Positions 1 to 10,737 are shown, numbered from the stretch's first letter. The stretch is DNA of 64,000 nucleotides from Chelydra serpentina (GCA_037349315.1 JBAIAC010000033.1:24260001-24324000); one strand, 5' to 3'. Notes: a model not told the origin generated them from the letters alone. Program-made: numbers and translations.

Positions 1-1275
1 GAAGTCAGTGGAAAGGTTTCCATTGACTCCAATGGACTTTTGATCAAGCCCTTCAAAAAAGGGGATGTGAACACGTTGTAACATATATTCCCCTAAAGGA
101 AGACCATTTTAAGGGCACGGTCTGCATGCAGTGCATAGTGACTGATTAACTGTGGTAGATGTCACACCCAAACTAGTGTATTTAATTACCATCTACATTT
201 GTGGCCTAACCACCCCAGCTGCTTTCTAGTACCAGGTGCAGAAGAAGCTGAACCAAATTTAAGCAAATGATACCTTCAGATATTTAAGCAAATGATACCT
301 TCCACCTTCAGGGCTTCAGTGGAAATGCGCTGAGTGATTCTGTAGCTGTGGCATTTGCTGAAACTAAGCATTGCCCTGGAATCGTGCTTCCAATTTTTAG
401 CTTTAATTAAAGGGTAAAATTGACAGATACATTCCAGCTGCACTGCACCTCGCTGACCAAGCATGCATCCATATACCCACCTGAACACTTCTGTTTTGGA
501 TGGCTGGAGAGGCACAAAACAGCCAGCGTGTACCAGTGAATCTGGCCTTATATTCCCAGCGCTCACTGCTGCAAAGATTGCCTTCCAAACAAATGTAACT
601 AGTGCAGTCATGTTCCCAGGAGTCTGCACACAGCCTGAAACAATAGCTGTCATTTCAATTGAGTGTTAGCTCTTGAGCCTAATGATAACAAGTTAAATGT
701 GAGCATTAACTATTTCAGTGCTGAGCATTTGGTCCTGATTCAGGAAAGCATCCCTTATTAGGACAGTATTTAAGCACATTCTTGCAGTGAAGCACATTCT
801 TTAGTGATGTCCTGAATAGGGATGGATTTAAGTCTGTACTCGAGTTCTTTCCTGAACTGGGGCTCTCTGCAGAAACATCCAGCTACTGCACTTATCCCAC
901 AATCACAAATTGCCACCCACTTGCCTCAGGATGCCAAAAGCCCCAATTGCCCTGTACTCAGCCTCAAAAAAAACCCTCTAGTTTCTTCTCCTTGAACATT
1001 TCCACAAGACACTTTTGCATTTGCTGCACAGGGGGAACCAAATCTCCAGCATGTTGAAAATCAAAAATTTAGGGGCAGAGGAAAATAAATTAAATTTAAT
1101 GCTAAATCACATAACACAAGCAGTGCTAGTCTGATTATGATTCATATTTAATCCAATAAAACCTTCAGATATTTAATTTATCTCTAGTCTGCTATGCTGG
1201 AGTCCTGCATCGTCCAAGGATTTTGACATAGGATATAGGACAAGCTTGCTGAACAGTACAGTGCTGTAAATGTGG
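1..1275. other. Intergenic, no gene recognised
   Basis: I see no supported exon or complete element here. A 21-22 bp segment reading atttaagcaaatgatacctt is present twice in tandem (about 257-303). The first 60 bases contain a 'ttccattgactccaatgg' stretch of the kind found in degenerate chelonian interspersed repeats. The small open frames around 276-670 overlap on both strands and look like chance. Confidence 0.5.
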
Positions 1276-1495
1276 TACATAAGAATGGCCATACTGGGTC
1301 AGACCAATGGTCCATCTAGCCCAGAATCCTGCCTTCCGCCAGTGGTCAGTGCCAGGTGCTTTAGAGGGAATGAATAGAACAGGCAATCATTGAGTGATCC
1401 ACCAGCTTCTGGCAAACAGAGGCTAGGAACATTGAGACCACGGGGTTGCATCCCTGACCATCTTGGCTACTAGCCACTGATGGACCTGTCCTACA
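1276..1495 (-). mobile_element. CR1 LINE 3' fragment
   Basis: The segment starts with acataagaatggccat followed by tgggtcagaccaatggtcc and tagcccagaatcctg. Read on the minus strand this is the very 3' end of a turtle/crocodilian CR1 LINE, which ends in a TTCTTATG-type repeat. The similarity continues through the 'gggttgcatccctgaccatcttggct' region and is lost at about 1490. It is 5'-truncated and carries only untranslated 3' sequence, so it is inert. Confidence 0.85.
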
Positions 1496-2186
1496 TCCCA
1501 CTGGCTGCAGTTGCATCCCAGAAGTATTTGCATCGGAGTGTTCTTTCTGATCATATAAATCATAAGAAGGAACCACAGTGCCTGTGAATTCACCGATTCT
1601 CCTGCTTTGCACCTTGTGATATCACATCGGTTGCAGATGGGTGTAAAATGACCTCCAATCAAATTGGAAAGGTTAGAGTCTCAGTCCACCAGAGCTTCAG
1701 CCACTTATAAGTCCCTTTCTCACTGAGCTAGTGATACAAAGGGGACTTAAAGCTGCCTAAAGACAGCAGTAATGAATTCCCCTCATAAGGGAATCCTCCC
1801 CAGACAGAGGCCTGAAGAACCCCGGGCATAAGGGCATTCTGACTTCCCGAGAATGGCAAAGCCAGGCTGGAAGCTGGGAGGATATATGAGGGTGACAGGA
1901 AAGAGCCTGAGCAGCATACGGGGCTGAGCTGGGGGGAGAATCCCTTGCTGGTAATTTATCAGGAGAACAATTCTCTAATTAGCCTCCGTCTCTGCCCAAA
2001 GTCACACTGAGTGACTGCCAGGGGAATATTGATGTAGTTCATCATTTTCACAAACTCCCTACAGTTTCCCCTCCTCTCCCTTCTTCCATAACCTCCTTTT
2101 CTTTAGTGTCTCACTCTCAGGTATGTCCCTTACTTTCTATATATAAATCTTTTGACACAATCCCTTGCTCTATCCCTTCCAATCAT

Positions 2187-2206
2187 CCCCCCCCCCCCCC
2201 CCCCCC
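2187..2206 (+). repeat. Poly-C tract (20 C)
   Basis: An uninterrupted run of 20 cytosines is embedded in about 400 bases of pyrimidine-rich sequence (2045-2450). Such runs are prone to sequencing and assembly length errors. Confidence 0.95.
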
Positions 2207-2339
2207 GTGCCTTTCCTGCAGTGATTAAGACTTCCATGATATCCCCATTCTGATTAAACTTTCCTTCAGTCCCACTTGCCTCTCCTATTATCTTCCTGTT
2301 TCCCTGCTTCTTTATGTCTCCAAGCTCCTCAGGCGTGCA

Positions 2340-2510
2340 GGCTACACCTGCTGCCTCAAATTCCTCTCTTCCAATTCCCTCTTAGATCCCTCTCCAACCT
2401 GTTTTCTGTTCTGCTGTTGCCAAGGTCACCATTAACCCCTCCTAGACAAGTCTAAGGGCCTCATCGCTATACTTACCCTCCTCAGTTTATCTGCCACTTA
2501 CCCACTAATG
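2340..2510 (+). mobile_element. L2/CR1-type LINE reverse-transcriptase fragment, degenerate
   Basis: The stretch with 'gccaaggtcaccattaaccc' followed by 'gacaagtctaagggcctc' resembles the reverse-transcriptase region of L2-like LINEs that encodes 'KVTNDLLLAKSKGL...'. Several indels and stops break it. I assign it on a short motif only, so class and limits are uncertain. Confidence 0.45.
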
Positions 2511-3455
2511 GATCCCAGCTCAATGTCAGACTGGTACCTATTGGTATTTTATTATTTTACAATACTTACGTTGTTCACAGTTCCATAATAGGTTGGCTAT
2601 TTTTTTACATGCACAGTAAAACACTAGCTAATAAAATCACTACACTTGGGGCTCTCTTTCACCTCCCATTTACCTTCTGATCAGGGAATCGTAGCATATT
2701 TTGGATCTGACTCCGGAAAGCACAGTGCAATTGTCAAAGCAAACATTATGATGCGTAGGAAGGGACCTGAGGGGAAAAAAATTATACCAAGACAGCTGAG
2801 ATGAAAACTACCGCATTGAAAGCAATGTCCCCAAAGGCTAAAATATTGAAAGACTTTGAGGAAACAGATGCCCTTCATTTCATATGCACTGCTTTACACT
2901 TGATATTCCATGGCTCCATTGCCCATGGAACTTAACAGAAGATTATATATTATACCAAGCAGAATGTGAGACCGTAGTTGTTGTTGCTATATGAACCTAG
3001 CCCATTTGCAATGATGAAGGTATGATTTACATATCACGGTGCAATGAATTTAAATTCAAAGTTATAATAGAACTGTCTGTTTCCTGCGCAAGTAGCTAGC
3101 ATGGCGTAAAGAAAAGTTAGCTCTGAGGGAGGTGGTGAAGCAAATTACTACATTAACTTCACCCTCTGGAGTTACTGTTTAAACGGTAGTTTGCAACAGT
3201 TCACAGACAACCTTTGTCAGTAACACAAATCCAACACTCACTCCGGAACAAATTGGACTAATCAAGATTCAGCATTGAACTGAGAGGAGCTGTGTTATGC
3301 TATCAGATCTTTGAAGGGAAGCTTGTTCGTTGTCTACCCATACTATGATTGGTTCTAGCCGAATTAATGATGGGGAATATTTTCAGGAATATTTTCCCTT
3401 TTGCATGCCACAAAACTTATGCATGCATCTTTGCTCCTGACGAGGAATTGTGCAG
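2511..3455. other. Intergenic, no gene recognised
   Basis: Moderately AT-rich unique-looking sequence. No exon with splice sites, RNA gene or complete repeat is apparent on either strand. Confidence 0.5.
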
Positions 3456-5010
3456 TGTGACAGGGTGTACAGCCCCCACACTGGAAAGGAAGCGGTTAAA
3501 GAGCTACTTTGGAGCAAGGCAGCCCCACCCTATTAGACCAGCAAAGTATGCAGTGGGTTGGAGAAGGAGCTTAAAAGGGAGCAGGGCAGCTCACTAGGAG
3601 GTAGACAGATAGTGGAGATGAAAGGACTTACTCTCTGAGCCTGATGTTTGATTAGAGTCGCTTGGTCAAGGCCACAAAGAAAGGACTTGAGACTCCTTGA
3701 AGATTTGAGACTTTATCTGAGTTCAGTTATTTAATGACTTGACTTTATCTCAGGTGTGGGCAAACTTTTTGGCCTGAGGGCCACATCAGGGTTGCAAAAT
3801 GTTATGGAGGGCTGGGTAGGGAAGGATGGGCCTCCCCAAACAGCCTGGCCCTGCCCCCTATCTGACCCCCTCCCATACCCCTCAGAACCCCCAACCCATC
3901 CAACCCCCCCACTCCTTGTCCCATGACTGCCCCCTCCAGAGACCCCCCTGCCCCTAACCACCCCCTGGGGACCCCATCCCCTATCTAAGCTCCCCTGCTC
4001 CTTGTCCCCTGACCGCCCTCTCCCGAGACTCCCCACACTAACTGCCCCCCAGGACCCCAACCCCTACCCAATCCCCCCTCCTCCCAGTCCTCTGACTGCC
4101 CCGACCTGTATTCACACCCCAGCCCCTGACAGACCCCCGGAACTCCCATGCTTATCCAACCCCCCCCACCGTTCCCCATCCCCTGACCGCCCCCCCCCCG
4201 AACCTCCGCCCCATCCAACCGCCCCCTGGGACTCCCTGCCCCTTATCCAACCCCCCCGGCCTCGGCGCCTTTCCCATGCTGCTCAGAGCAGCGCGTCTGG
4301 CAGCCCGTGGCCCACCGGAGCTAGACACGCTGCCCCGCAGAAGCACACAGCCCCGCCCTCTTACCAAGCCGCTCAGAGCGGCAGGAGCTCAGGCCTCGCC
4401 AGAGCCAGCCACACACTGCAGCGCTGCCCAGGAGCAGTGGGCCAGAGTGCCGGCGGCACGGCGCGCTGAGGCTGTGGGGGAGTGGGGACAGCAGGGGAGG
4501 GGCCAGAGGGAGCCTTCCCGGCCGGGAGCTCAGGGGCTGGGCAGGATGGTCCCGCGAGCCGGATGTGGCCCACGGGCTGTAGTTTACCCACCCCTGTTTT
4601 ATCCGTTGGGAAGAGAGGGGGACTGGTAGGAAGTGATCCAGGGAGGCATCAAGATAGTGGCAGGACTTAGCTGCCTACCACTGAGCCCTGGATTGGAACC
4701 TGGTGGAGAGGCTGGGCCCAGGTTCCCTTACCAACATCTAGGGAGTGTTGAAGACAGAAGTCTACTCTGGGTGTGAGGCATCTAGTTGAGGGCAGACACA
4801 AGGAGATCCTGATCCAAGGGGGAGCCTGAAGTCACTCGCGTAACCCAGAGGACTACCCCATTGCTGGACTCTTTATATACCCGATACAAACGAGTGACCT
4901 GTCCGGAGGGCTGAGTCGAAGAAGGGGCAGACCACTACAGGGTTATAGGCCATCGAGCGAGGGTGCCAAGAAAGAAAAAGAGTGCCTGCCATGCCCCTCC
5001 TTGACAATTA
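3456..5010 (+). repeat. Unclassified interspersed repeat, split by a hAT MITE
   Basis: The segment begins tgacagggtgtacagccccc and resumes after the hAT insertion at 3751-4596. Its right half contains 'ggctgggcccaggttccctt' and ends near 'gagtgcctgccatgcccctc'. The GGGCCCGGGT-like core and the aggaagg/gaag-rich style recur near 25268 and 57566. I think these belong to one dispersed family, possibly LTR-derived, but I see no matching terminal repeat pair and cannot name the class. Confidence 0.45.
3751..4596. mobile_element. Non-autonomous hAT transposon (846 bp)
   Basis: The left end reads caggtgtgggcaaac and the right end, reverse complemented, reads caggggtgggtaaac, so the terminal inverted repeats match at 13 of 15 positions. 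The flanking 8-mers are ctttatct (3743-3750) and ttttatcc (4597-4604), a 6/8 match to an 8-bp hAT target duplication. The interior is C-rich (about 3840-4260) with loose repeats of the type cccctgaccgcccc, followed by a CpG-rich block. It carries no transposase. Open frames in the C-rich block are compositional artefacts. Confidence 0.85.
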
Positions 5011-5203
5011 GGCGGTGCCAGCAGTGAGTAAACTCCTTCACCTGCAGGCACATCTGAGTGCTTGCCTCTCTGAGTATCTGAGCCATACGAATCAAGTAGT
5101 TAGAGTCGTGCCTGCAGGTCATTGTGGCAGATCTAAAGATGTTGCATTAAATTTTAAGGGTACAAATGATACCCAGAAAAGAAGGTTAAGCCTCAGTCCC
5201 TCC

Positions 5204-6140
5204 CAGGGCCGGTGCAAGGATATTTTGCGCCCTAGGCGAAAATTCCACCTTGCGCTCTCCCCCCTCCGCGCCACTGCACATCGGTTCATTGAGGGGCAAA
5301 TCCCAACAAGCCTTTATAAACCCCAGGGGCCAGCCTGCCCAGGGGCTGCTCCCCAGACCAGGTTCCCCCCTCCCCACCCCAATCCACTCCCTCCCACTTC
5401 CCACCCCCTGACTGCCCCCCTGAACCCCACCCGCTACCTAAGCCTCCCTGTTCCTTGTCCCCTGACTGCCCCCTCCTGATACCCCCCTAACTGCCCCCCA
5501 TGACCCTACCCCCTACCTGTCCCCTGACTGCCCCAACCCTTATTCACACCTCCGCCCACAGACCAACCCCCGGGACTCCCACGCCCCATCCAACCGCTCC
5601 CTGACCCCTGACAGGACCCCAGAACCCCCGACCCATCCAACCCCCCTGCTCCCTGTCCCTTGACTGCCCCAACCCCTCTCCACACCCCTGCCCCCTGACA
5701 GCCCCCCCAAACTCCTGACCCTTCCTACCCCCCCTGCTCCATGACTGCCCCCCAGGACTCCCCTTACCATGCCCCTGCCGCTGGAGTCACTGGCTCTACG
5801 TGGAGGCAACATGCTGCCGGGCTGCAGTATGCTCAGCCCCTCCCCCGCAGAGTGCTGAGGAAGTGAGAGGGGCAGCATGTTCTCACATTGGAGTTCTCAC
5901 ACTCCATCCTGGGAGCCGCAGAACCCAAGCGCAGTGAGGGGGGAGCCGGGGGCGCGCCTGCTGAGGCTGCGGCCCGGTGCCACACACCCCCAGGGGCTCC
6001 TGCAGTGGATGCATGCAGGCAGTGGCCCCCGTGCACCTCCCAGCTCCCCGCTGCCCCCGCAAGCCGACGCTTTTTGGTGCCCCCAACCACTTGGCGCCCT
6101 AGGCGACCGCCTAGTTTGCCTAGTGGTTGCACCGGCCCTG
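5204..6140. mobile_element. Non-autonomous hAT transposon (937 bp) with perfect 8-bp target duplication
   Basis: The left end is cagggccggtgcaagg; the right end reverse complemented is cagggccggtgcaacc, 14 matching terminal bases. The direct repeat gtccctcc lies immediately outside both ends (5196-5203 and 6141-6148), exactly the 8 bp expected of hAT integration. 'gcgccctaggcga' also recurs in inverted form near both ends. The middle (about 5330-5780) is a degenerate array of cccctgactgcccc-like units similar to that in the 3751-4596 element. No transposase is encoded. Confidence 0.93.
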
Positions 6141-6148
6141 GTCCCTCC

Positions 6149-6740
6149 CCTGTACCTATATACCCCTTACTGTCAATGTGCAGCCCATGAATTAACTTGA
6201 TGAGCCATAAAATTCCTTTTGGGGCTATTAAAATTGACCAGCTCAGTTAAAGATATAAGTACGGTGCTGCCTTCATGCACATGGCTGTCTGCCTCATTTC
6301 TTTTATTGCACAGTGGCATAAGACAAGACTGAAAATGTCCGTTCACATTAGCCTTAAATATGAAATATTCCTTCTGTGTAAATTGTCAGGCACCTAATGC
6401 TATTTTAACACATTTATTCTTCTTGAATTCATATTACAACTAGAGCTGGCAAATACTTCTCTCAATTGTAACAAACTTGAAATGATCAAACATTACTGAT
6501 GAGAACACAAGTTAGTCATTGGTCTTCTCCCTGTTTTCAAGTCTGAACTATACAAATGATTGATTTTTATCTGTTTATATTTAAATCTCTGGATACTTCC
6601 AAGAATTGCATCTGATTCCAGGCAGCAAAAGGGATAATCTACTGCCTTACCTGATGGAACTGATAAGGCATTCCTTTTTTAAATCTTTTCATGCTATATC
6701 TTGGTTAAATTAGGATGGCCTAAAATGGGGAATTCCAAAT
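6149..6740. other. Intergenic, no gene recognised
   Basis: AT-rich sequence with no supported exon, RNA gene or complete repeat. Confidence 0.45.
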
Positions 6741-6744
6741 GTGT

Positions 6745-7290
6745 ATAAACTCTGTGGGGAAGGCTGCCCTGTTAATTTAAGGGCCAGGAGGCCTGGGGCT
6801 AGTCAGCCCTGTTCAATTAGCCCCATCACCCTACACCTGTAGGAGGTGTTGGACTTAAGAGGAAGAAAGCCCTGCCGTTGTGGGGGCTGACTGGGGAAGA
6901 GCGCAGACAGGCTGTTCCTATGTGGGGCAAAAAACCTGACTCAGGCTAAAAATTGTCTGAAGGTTACAGCCTGCCAGAGGCCCTTGGTAGGAGGACAGAC
7001 CTGAGCAAGATTGTCAGGTTGATTGGAGCTAGCAGTTAGGCAATAAGACGAGCTATTGCTCCTAGGGCCTACCTGCAAGGAAGGGGACTGAAGGCAGAGC
7101 TGAAGAGTCTTGTGAAGAGAGCTGGTTTTGGACTTGGATTAGGGCTGAGAATATAAATGAGACCTGGCCAGAGGCCAAGTCACCACCCCAAGCCACAGGG
7201 GCCTGGAGAAAGAGAATGAGGTGGAGAGGTTGCAACATCAGGTTATACCATGAGGGGCGCTCTGGGATGGTGAGTTTTGTACACTCTGTA
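6745..7290 (+). repeat. Possible unclassified interspersed repeat
   Basis: A purine-rich 500-bp block ('cctgccagaggccc', 'aaggaaggggactgaaggcagagctgaag') has the texture of the unclassified repeats at 3456-5010, 24850-25745 and 57190-57720. Ends are not defined and the assignment rests on composition and short motifs only. Confidence 0.3.
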
Positions 7291-7430
7291 ACATTGCTCC
7301 CTCTGGCCGTTATCTAGGTACCAGCTAATTCTTATGAAAATGAAATCTCAATGAACACTTATGATGCCCCAGCTATTTATTTCCAGGTTTCTTTAAATTT
7401 ATTTCAAAGGGTTATTATCAGACTCAGAGG

Positions 7431-7725
7431 GCTGGTCTACACTAACCCCCCAATTCGAACTAAGATACGCAACTTCAGCTACGTGAATAACGTAGCTGAA
7501 GTCGAACTATCTTAGTTCGAATGAAAAGGTACTTACCCGGGGTCCACACGCGGCGCGCAGGCTCCCCCGTCAACTCCGCCTACTCCGTTCATGGAGCAGG
7601 ATTACAAGCGTCGACGGGGGAGCAGTTCCTGGTTCGATTTATCGCGTCTAGACAAGACGCGATAAATCGAACCCAGAAGATCGATTGGACTCCTCCGACG
7701 GGACGCGTGAGTATAGACTTACCCA
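7431..7725. mobile_element. Hairpin-rich MITE
   Basis: The element starts gctggtctacactaa and ends near gtatagacttaccc, ends that recur in chelonian MITEs. Three inverted repeats stand out: attcgaactaagata (7453-7467) with its complement at 7508-7522; inside it acttcagctacgt (7472-7484) with 7490-7502; and ggttcgatttatcgcgtct (7631-7649) with 7655-7673, a perfect 19-bp stem and 5-base loop. It is non-coding. The exact target duplication is unclear. Confidence 0.75.
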
Positions 7726-7739
7726 GAGAGTAGTAACTC

Positions 7740-8292
7740 TTGAAATATAGCAAACTTTCCATTCGTAAATCTCAGACTTTGACATCTATCAATAACCGCA
7801 AACATTTATTGCCAGTGCCACAATGTCATTCCAATCACATGGTTTTAAAAAATGTAACTATGAAAAGCTTACAAGGAAAGGAATGGCTGACTCTCTAAAC
7901 TGTGGAGCAGCCAATGCATTCCTTTGTTTTAAGGAATTCTTTAATTTAGTTTCCTTTATTGATACAAGCTATGCATTCCTAAGCAGTTCAGTTGCATAAT
8001 TGTTGCTGGAGCTATTGGCAAGGTTAGAAACAACTTAAGTTCAAGGTTACCACAAAAGTGATCAGGCTATTGAAATCTGAAAGTACTGAAGGTAAGTAGG
8101 ACAAATAACATCTTATCTTAGAACTGTTAAATAAAAGTGTATTAAGTAAAGCAGTTAGCATGAGGCTCGAGCCACTGTGCAATTTCACCCTGTGCAGTAA
8201 ATAGATTAAGAGTACTCTAAGTTTGTCATTTTATATAAATCGGTTATGCTAAAGATATGAAGAGTTGGCTTTCAATTCCTATCGGACAATTA
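7740..8292. other. Intergenic, no gene recognised
   Basis: AT-rich sequence between the MITE and the LTR element. It is the pre-insertion flank of the retrotransposon. Nothing recognisable. Confidence 0.5.
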
Positions 8293-8485
8293 TGTGGTGT
8301 TTAGATGTTGCTTACAATTATTAGAACTGGGAGCACTGGCTGCTGGGAGTCTGTAAGGACAGGGAGGAGGGAGTTGAGAGGCTGAGAGAGCTACAGAGGG
8401 TGCAGCAGCAACTTAGTAAAGAGGTTTCCCTTTTGGAATAAAGACCTGTTGAAGTTTGTGAGTACCTTGCATGACTGATACAACA
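8293..8485 (+). repeat. 5' LTR
   Basis: It begins tgtggtgtttagatg and ends gatacaaca, giving the usual TG...CA termini. Compared with the 3' LTR it lacks a 7-bp segment (aaacagg) and differs at two bases: g/a near the start and a/c in acttagtaaag. A polyadenylation hexamer AATAAA sits at 8437-8442. At under 200 bp it is short for the family. Confidence 0.95.
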
Positions 8486-8503
8486 TTTTGGCGACGAGGA
8501 TGG
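8486..8503 (+). promoter_or_regulatory. Putative primer-binding site
   Basis: The bases directly after the 5' LTR, ttttggcgacgagg, lie where reverse transcription is primed by a host tRNA and overlap the start of gag. The TGGCGACGAGG motif is common at this place in gypsy elements, but I cannot name the matching tRNA from sequence alone. Confidence 0.55.
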
Positions 8504-8934
8504 ATCTTCTGCCTCTGAACCCACCTGCACCCTTTCTGCAAAGCCCAGGTGAGCCTCCAATTGCTTTTACTGTCTGGATCCATATGTTTGAGACTTATCT
8601 GCTTGCAGTCAGTGCTACAGAGATTTCTGAAGTAAGAAAGCATGCTCTGCTAATCCACTGTCTTGGAGCAGAAGGGCAGCGAATATTTTACACTTTTCCC
8701 CTTGCAAATGATAAATATGAGACTGCACTCACTGCATTAAAGAATTTTTTTGTGCCAAAAGTGAATGTAGTAGCTCATCGCTACAGATTTCACCAGCGTG
8801 AGCAGAAAACAGGGGAGACTATAATGCAGTATATTGCTTCCCTGAGCAGTCTGATTGTAACTTGTGACTTTGGGACTATGGCAGATGAGATGATTAGAGA
8901 CCAGCTTATTGAGAAAACAACCATGCTTGTGTAA
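8500..8934 (+). pseudogene. gag: Gag capsid region of the LTR retrotransposon (5' part, frame-broken)
   Basis: The reading frame starts at the first ATG after the LTR (MDLLPLNPPAP...) and encodes a capsid-like segment with the retrotransposon-Gag pattern 'YRFHQREQKTGETIMQYI' about 110 residues in. In the family this protein forms the virus-like particle. The frame ends at a TAA at 8932-8934, but homologous coding continues in the -1 frame from about 8919 with 'VRECLLLEPELTLEK'. Because the zinc knuckles and protease follow in that second frame without a stop, I read the break near 8917 as a small indel rather than the natural gag end, though slippage cannot be excluded. The upstream in-frame TTG at 8488 is less likely than the ATG. 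Confidence 0.85.
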
Positions 8935-10017
8935 GAGAATGCTTGCTTCTAGAACCAGAACTTACACTAGAAAAAACAGTAACCATTGCTACTCAGATTG
9001 AGTCAGCAACAGCTGAAGCCAAAATAATGAGCATGGATAGAGGAGGCACAGTACAGGCTGTGACTCCTTTGCATAAAAATCCACTCTCGCTGCAGACAAA
9101 AGATTACAAGAGGATAACTAATACAAAAACACCGAATCAGCAAATGCAAAATCCTGTAAAAGCATGCTTTCGCTGTGGATCCTCACAACACCTTGCAAGC
9201 TACACAGGATGTCCTGCAAAAGTAGCTCAGTGCAATCATTGCAAAAAGATTCGGCATTTTGCTCAAGTATGTTGCAGCAGCCAGTTCAACCAACAGGTGC
9301 ATGCAGTTACAATACCAGATGTTACTGTGCTGAGTGTGGACAGAATCACTACTGCACATATTCCAGAACAAATAAAGTGCACTGTAAACATTTCCACCAA
9401 ATCTGCAGGCATATCACACTCTATTCAGCTAATGCTGGACACTGGCTCAGCAGTATCTATACTAACTGATTCCATCTATTTGCAATACTTTAAAGATCTG
9501 CCTCTTACTGAACCCAAACTTCACTTGGTGTGCTATTTGAAAAAACATATTCCAGTACATGGCTGCCTGCCAGCAATAGTTACTTTTGGTGATCGCTGTG
9601 TAACTGCAGAGTTCTACATTGTCCACAAAGGCACCCCTATCCTTGGCAGAGATTTATTGGCTGCTTTAAATCTCAGGGTAGTTAATGGACGAATTGATCT
9701 TCCTCAGCAAAGCACTCTTGCAGTACACACACCAGTTTCAGCTGGGACCCAACACCAGGTTGAGGAGAAACTCGGCTGTGCTTATGGGTTTCTGCATAAA
9801 GTTAAAATGCAGAATAATGTGATGCCTGTACGACAGAAGTTACGGCGCTTACCATTTTCAGTCAGGGACGCTGTCTCAGAGGAACTTAGAAAACTTGTTC
9901 AAAAGGACATTATTGAAGAGATTGACTCCTCGGAATGGGTTTCACCTATAGTAGTGATGCAGAAGAAGTGTGGAGGCATTCGCCTTTGTGTGGATTTAAG
10001 GGAGCCAAATAAAGCTA
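8919..10017 (+). pseudogene. pol: Gag nucleocapsid, protease and start of reverse transcriptase (interrupted by MITE)
   Basis: Counting from the leucine codon at 8943, the frame shows two zinc knuckles: C75-x2-C78-x4-H83-x6-C90 and C97-x2-C100-x4-H105-x4-C110. An aspartic protease active site DTGSA follows at residues 166-170. The N-terminal reverse-transcriptase fingers begin near residue 297 and include 'GGIRLCVDLREPN'. Nucleocapsid and protease lie in one uninterrupted frame, so Gag and Pol seem to be made as a single polyprotein. Coding stops being homologous at 10017, exactly where the TA-flanked MITE begins, and resumes at 10739. The frame of the right part is consistent with loss of the insertion plus one TA copy. 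Confidence 0.93.
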
Positions 10018-10736
10018 CAATGAAACCCCGCTATAACGCGATAATTGGGGTCCAAAAAATTCCATCGCGATAAATGCGGGGTCGCGTTATAGGGGGGTTA
10101 CAAAAAATTACCGTTTCAAGCCGGTCTCTTCTCCTCTCGCCAAAGCAGAGAAGTTTCAAGCCGGCCAGTTTCAAGCCGGCCATAGTGGAGAAGTTCTGGC
10201 CATAGTGGAGAAGTTTGACCAGCTTGAAACTGACCAGCTTGAAACTTCTCCGCTTTGGGGAGAAGAGACCAGCTTGAAACTGACCAGCTTGAAACTTCTC
10301 CTCTTTGGGGAGAAGAGAGAAGAGACTGGCTTGAAACTCAAGCCAGTCACTTTCAAGCTGGTCAGTTTCAAGCCAGTCTCTTCTCTCTTCTCCCCAAAGC
10401 GGAGAAGTTTCAAGCTGGTCAGTTTCAAGCTGATCAAACTTCTCTGCTTTGGGGAGAAGAGAAGAGAGGGCTTGAAACTGACCGGCTTGAAACTGACTAG
10501 GTGAGTTTCAAGCAGGTCTCTTCCCTTCTTGCCAAAAGGGGAAGCGGAGGCAGGGGGGAAGGGGCAGGGGGGAAGGAACAGGGGAGATGGGGAGGAGATG
10601 GAGCCAGGGTTGGCTCCAGGCGAGGAAGCATGCTCTGGATGCTTTTTTTTTTGCTTGGGGCAGCGGGAGCCACCTTATGATCGCGTTATAGCCGAATTCG
10701 CGTTATGGCGGGGCGCGCTATAGGGGGGTTTCACTG
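10018..10736. mobile_element. TA-inserting MITE (719 bp) inside pol
   Basis: The left end reads caatgaaaccccgctataac; the right end reverse complemented reads cagtgaaacccccctatagc. The dinucleotide TA lies outside each end (10016-10017 and 10737-10738), as for Tc1/mariner-like elements. 'cgcgttata' motifs recur near both ends. The interior (10115-10520) is an array of direct and inverted copies of a ttgaaactgaccagc-type unit, and the right third is purine-rich with a T9 run. It has no transposase. It entered the reverse-transcriptase gene of this retrotransposon lineage after the element was functional. Confidence 0.9.
10269..10432. repeat. Long hairpin: 69-bp stem, 25-base loop
   Basis: The left arm 10269-10338 is the reverse complement of 10364-10432 with one mismatch over 69 positions. 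Each arm contains two copies of an accagcttgaaact unit and a ctttggggagaagag unit. Further looser copies extend the inverted array to about 10205 on the left and 10490 on the right. Confidence 0.9.
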
Positions 10737-10737
10737 T

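Noticed and set aside
3731..4630. Several open frames of 70-155 codons on both strands
   Set aside because: They overlap each other in the C-rich and CpG-rich interior of a hAT MITE and encode only proline- or glycine-rich repeats.
5015..6200. Open frames up to 154 codons
   Set aside because: They span the boundary of the hAT element at 5204 and come from its C-rich composition.
10171..10504. K/L-rich open frames of 80-99 codons on both strands
   Set aside because: They are translations of the inverted-repeat array in the MITE.
10115..10520. CRISPR-like repeated units
   Set aside because: Spacing is irregular, copies are on both strands, there are no unique spacers and the DNA is vertebrate.
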